A stretch of DNA of 15,920 nt from positions 1 to 15,920 of the forward strand of contig JASBZF010000032.1 of assembly GCA_029983625.1 (NCBI GenBank). Direction: 5' to 3'. The notes beneath the pieces are model-generated. The model saw only the letters and a program-made list of their open reading frames with translations, was not told the origin of the DNA and ran no database searches. Source of the stretch: Pauljensenia sp. (GTDB lineage Bacteria > Actinomycetota > Actinomycetes > Actinomycetales > Actinomycetaceae). Positions 13,565 through 15,920 of this stretch are shown in pieces. The position numbers were made by a program, and so were the translations under genes. Each line of letters starts with the position of its first letter. Position 1 is the first letter of the stretch.

Positions 13565-15868
13565 GTGACAAGAAACGACGGGAAGAAGGACTGGAACGAG
13601 ATCATGGGTTCAGGCTCTGCGCGGCCTCTGCCCACTCGTGCCGAAACCCAAAGCCGCCGTTCAGGCGCTCAGGCACGTTCGCGGCGTGCTTCCTCAAGGT
13701 CCACGCACGCGGGAGGACAGAAGAAGACCGGGGAGAAAAGAAAAGGCCGTGTCGCTAAGAAGATCGCCCTCGGCTTACTCTTTACTTTCCTCACTGTGCT
13801 TCTCGCCGGGCTTGCGACTTTCCTTTATGTATATCTCACTCTTGCGATTCCTCAAGCGGATGACCTCGCCCTCGCGCAAAAAACCACGATCTACTATTCC
13901 GACGGTGAGACTGAGCTCGGTGATTTAGGGGAGGTTGATCGGCAGATCATTGACGCATCGACTCTTCCTGACTATGTGGGGAAAGCGGTTGTTGCGTCCG
14001 AGGACCGGACTTTCTACACGAACTCCGGTATCGACCCTAAGGGTATTTTGCGCGCCCTTTACACGAACATTACGACCGGTTCGCGCCAGGGCGGATCAAC
14101 GCTGACTCAGCAGTATGTTGAACGCTACTACGTCGGTCAGACGACCTCGTACATCGGCAAAGCGAAAGAAGCGGTTCTTGCGTTAAAGATTAACCGGGAG
14201 CAGTCCAAAGAAGAAATCCTTGGTAACTATCTCAATACGATTTATTTCGGTCGCCGCGCCTACGGTATCGAAGCCGCTGCGAAAGCATATTTTGGCCATT
14301 CAGCGAAGGAACTGAGTCTGTCAGAGGCGGCGCTTCTCGCTGGAATCATTCCCGCTCCTTCTGCCTGGGATCCCGCTATTGATCCCGATCAGGCACAATC
14401 CCGCTGGTCTCGTGTTCTTGCCCTTATGGTGGAAGACGGCTGGATTTCTCAGGGGGAGGCTGATGCGGCAAAGTTCCCTGAAACAATTGATCCTGCGACT
14501 CTTCATTCTTCGTCCATGACGGGTCCTTTGGGTTATCTCATCGCTCAGATTCAGACGGAACTTGTTTCTCAGGGTGTCGTAGATGAGGACAGGATCTTTA
14601 ACGGGGGCTTGAAGATCGTGTCCACGATTGACAAAGTGAAGCAGGATGCGGCAATTGCGGCCGCGAATTCCATGAAGGAAGTCGAGGGTTGGGATCCGCA
14701 GTTCCAGCATCTTGCCCTGTCGTCAATTGATCCTCATACGGGTGAGATTGTCGCGGAATTCGCGGGATATGACTATACGCTCCGTCAGCAAAACTCTGTC
14801 ACTCAGGATATCGCGATGGCGGGTTCGTCTTTTAAACCTTTCGCACTCCTTGCACACGCAAGGGAGGGGGGTTCTGTTCATGACCGTTACGACGGGAATT
14901 CGCCGAAGTCTTTTGAAGGTTTGGCAAAGCCTGTCACCAATAACGGAGGAGTTTCTTACGGTTTAGTGGACTTGATTACTTCGACCGCATCTTCGATTAA
15001 CACTGCGTATGTGGCTTTGAATAAGGAAATCGGTCCCGCTGCGACAATGCAGGCTGCGATTGATGCTGGTATTCCTGAGGACACTGCTGGTCTTGAAGCT
15101 TCTTTACTGAATGTCCTCGGTTTTGCTTCGCCGCACAACATTGATTTGGCGACTGCGTTCTCAACGATTGCGAACGGCGGTGAACGTATGAATGTTCACA
15201 TCGTCAAGACGGTCTCTGATTCGCATGGGAATCTGCTTTACGAGGCAGAACAGAAGAGCGAACGTGCATTCGAGCTTGAAGAAGTATCGTCCATCATGCC
15301 TGCGCTTCGAGCGGTGACCGGAGCGAATGGTTCCGCCTGGAAAGTCGGATCAGCTTTGCCCGGTATTGAAACGGCAGGGAAGACGGGTACGTCTTCGGAT
15401 CAGCTGTCCGCCCAGTTCGCGGGTTTTGTGCCGGGGCTTGTGACGATGGTGTCGATGTATCAGTCTGATGAGAACGGTAACGCTGTTCCCCTGACAAATA
15501 TCGGCGGTCTTCAGCATTTTTACGGTGCTGACTGGCCTCTTGAGGTGTGGATCGCATACATGACTCAGGCCACTCAGAACATGACGACGAAAACTTTTGA
15601 CTGGGTTGTCCCTTCAACGAGAACGGCGAAGAATTCGGTGCCGGAGATTGCTCAGAGTACGCCTGCCGCGCCTGAAGTCTCGGTTGAGAAGGAGCAGCCT
15701 CAGTCGAGTGTGCCCACTCCGACACCGGTACCCGTACAACCTGTTGTTCCGGAGTCTCCCGCTGAATCGGGTCAAGATAAGCCCGCACCCGAGCCGGGTA
15801 CTGGCGGTGAGAATCCGCCCGCACAATCCAATGGTGCTGCAAAGCCGAACACCGGTACCTCCGGCTAG
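13565..15868 (+). CDS. Class A penicillin-binding protein (bifunctional transglycosylase/transpeptidase)
   Basis: Membrane-anchored peptidoglycan synthase that polymerises lipid II and cross-links the strands. The 767-residue protein has a basic, Ser/Arg-rich cytoplasmic tail (1-66), one transmembrane helix (about 67-92), a GT51 glycosyltransferase domain with EDRTFY (E146 the likely catalytic Glu), RQGGSTLTQQ (174-183) and the KEAVLALKINREQSKEEIL segment (201-219). The transpeptidase domain has S421-S-F-K424, S477-I-N479 and K606-T-G608. A Pro/Thr/Glu-rich tail (about 692-767) lies outside the membrane. All catalytic motifs are intact. The GTG at 13565 has AAAGG eight bases upstream. It lies 89 bases after cca on the same strand and may share its transcript. 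It belongs with MurJ, encoded nearby on the opposite strand, in late peptidoglycan synthesis. It resembles mycobacterial PonA-type enzymes but cannot be assigned to one paralogue. Confidence 0.95.
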   Translation: MTRNDGKKDWNEIMGSGSARPLPTRAETQSRRSGAQARSRRASSRSTHAGGQKKTGEKRKGRVAKKIALGLLFTFLTVLLAGLATFLYVYLTLAIPQADDLALAQKTTIYYSDGETELGDLGEVDRQIIDASTLPDYVGKAVVASEDRTFYTNSGIDPKGILRALYTNITTGSRQGGSTLTQQYVERYYVGQTTSYIGKAKEAVLALKINREQSKEEILGNYLNTIYFGRRAYGIEAAAKAYFGHSAKELSLSEAALLAGIIPAPSAWDPAIDPDQAQSRWSRVLALMVEDGWISQGEADAAKFPETIDPATLHSSSMTGPLGYLIAQIQTELVSQGVVDEDRIFNGGLKIVSTIDKVKQDAAIAAANSMKEVEGWDPQFQHLALSSIDPHTGEIVAEFAGYDYTLRQQNSVTQDIAMAGSSFKPFALLAHAREGGSVHDRYDGNSPKSFEGLAKPVTNNGGVSYGLVDLITSTASSINTAYVALNKEIGPAATMQAAIDAGIPEDTAGLEASLLNVLGFASPHNIDLATAFSTIANGGERMNVHIVKTVSDSHGNLLYEAEQKSERAFELEEVSSIMPALRAVTGANGSAWKVGSALPGIETAGKTGTSSDQLSAQFAGFVPGLVTMVSMYQSDENGNAVPLTNIGGLQHFYGADWPLEVWIAYMTQATQNMTTKTFDWVVPSTRTAKNSVPEIAQSTPAAPEVSVEKEQPQSSVPTPTPVPVQPVVPESPAESGQDKPAPEPGTGGENPPAQSNGAAKPNTGTSG

Positions 15869-15920
15869 GGAGTATTCCTTAGAGCTTTGTCCCGGATAGG
15901 AGTGAGGGGCCCCAACCAAA
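15869..15920 (+). other. Downstream end of window
   Basis: After the PBP stop there are 52 bases with no gene. AGGAG at 15898-15902 could be the ribosome binding site of a gene starting just beyond the window, but a GGGGCCCC palindrome (15906-15913) also lies here, and no start codon is visible. Confidence 0.3.

Larger units (their letters stand above)
36..13874. repeat. Dispersed over-represented octamer CGCCCTCG / CGAGGGCG (23 copies)
   Basis: Hand count of exact copies. CGCCCTCG on the plus strand starts at 36, 1029, 2966, 3656, 3955, 5614, 6556, 6803, 9409, 10146, 12038, 13765 and 13867. CGAGGGCG on the plus strand starts at 3808, 6188, 6615, 6734, 10533, 10791, 11007, 11040, 11199 and 12854. 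Copies fall in all eight genes except none in the penicillin-binding protein after 13874, and one is intergenic. They encode Ala-Leu, Glu-Gly, Arg-Ala, Arg-Gly or Pro-Ser depending on frame, and neither orientation dominates relative to transcription. The entry marks the span holding the copies, not a continuous repeat. Confidence 0.75.

Noticed and set aside
15845..15868. PNTGTSG at the PBP C-terminus as a sortase signal
   Set aside because: No hydrophobic segment or basic tail follows, and the protein is already anchored by its N-terminal helix.
1..15920. CRISPR array, insertion sequence, prophage or tRNA gene
   Set aside because: No regularly spaced repeats, transposase-like frames, terminal inverted repeats or cloverleaf-like sequences were seen.

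Overview
The window is a gene-dense stretch of a moderately GC-rich Gram-positive actinobacterial chromosome. Gene content and the order pcnA/cca - NUDIX - DUF6049 - murJ - trxB match the conserved near-origin cluster of Actinobacteria (in Mycobacterium tuberculosis, pcnA-mutT4-Rv3909-murJ-sigM-trxB2). A cell-wall-anchored M60 peptidase, and GC content judged by eye to be in the mid to upper 50s percent, suggest a host-associated Actinomycetaceae-like organism (Actinomyces, Schaalia, Trueperella or Arcanobacterium type). The genus cannot be fixed from this sequence alone. No tRNA, rRNA, IS element, prophage or CRISPR array is visible.

Layout. On the minus strand, reading right to left from 11712: a NUDIX hydrolase, a DUF6049 secreted/membrane protein, a lipid II flippase MurJ with a long C-terminal extension, thioredoxin reductase TrxB, a YeiH-type membrane protein, then (after a gap holding its own promoter-like sequence) a large secreted M60 mucinase-type metallopeptidase. 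NUDIX, DUF6049 and MurJ are tightly coupled (TGA-ATG junction, then a 17-base overlap), and trxB starts 49 bases after murJ, so these four probably form one operon. On the plus strand, diverging from the NUDIX gene, are a CCA-adding tRNA nucleotidyltransferase and a class A penicillin-binding protein.

The genes join into a cell-envelope theme. MurJ exports lipid II, the class A PBP polymerises and cross-links it outside, and DUF6049 is the conserved partner gene of MurJ. TrxB supplies reduced thioredoxin, CCA transferase matures tRNA, and the M60 enzyme is an outward-facing tool probably aimed at host glycoproteins.

The least expected signal is not a gene. The octamer CGCCCTCG/CGAGGGCG occurs 23 times by hand count, on both strands, in several reading frames and once between genes, where about one would be expected by chance. 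It looks like a genome-wide dispersed signal word (uptake, recombination or chromosome-organisation type) and should be tested on the complete genome. Other notable points are a MurJ with an extracellular discoidin-like tail but no recognisable pseudokinase domain, a non-canonical IPSTG sorting signal, and a G-quadruplex/GC-hairpin block between trxB and the YeiH gene.
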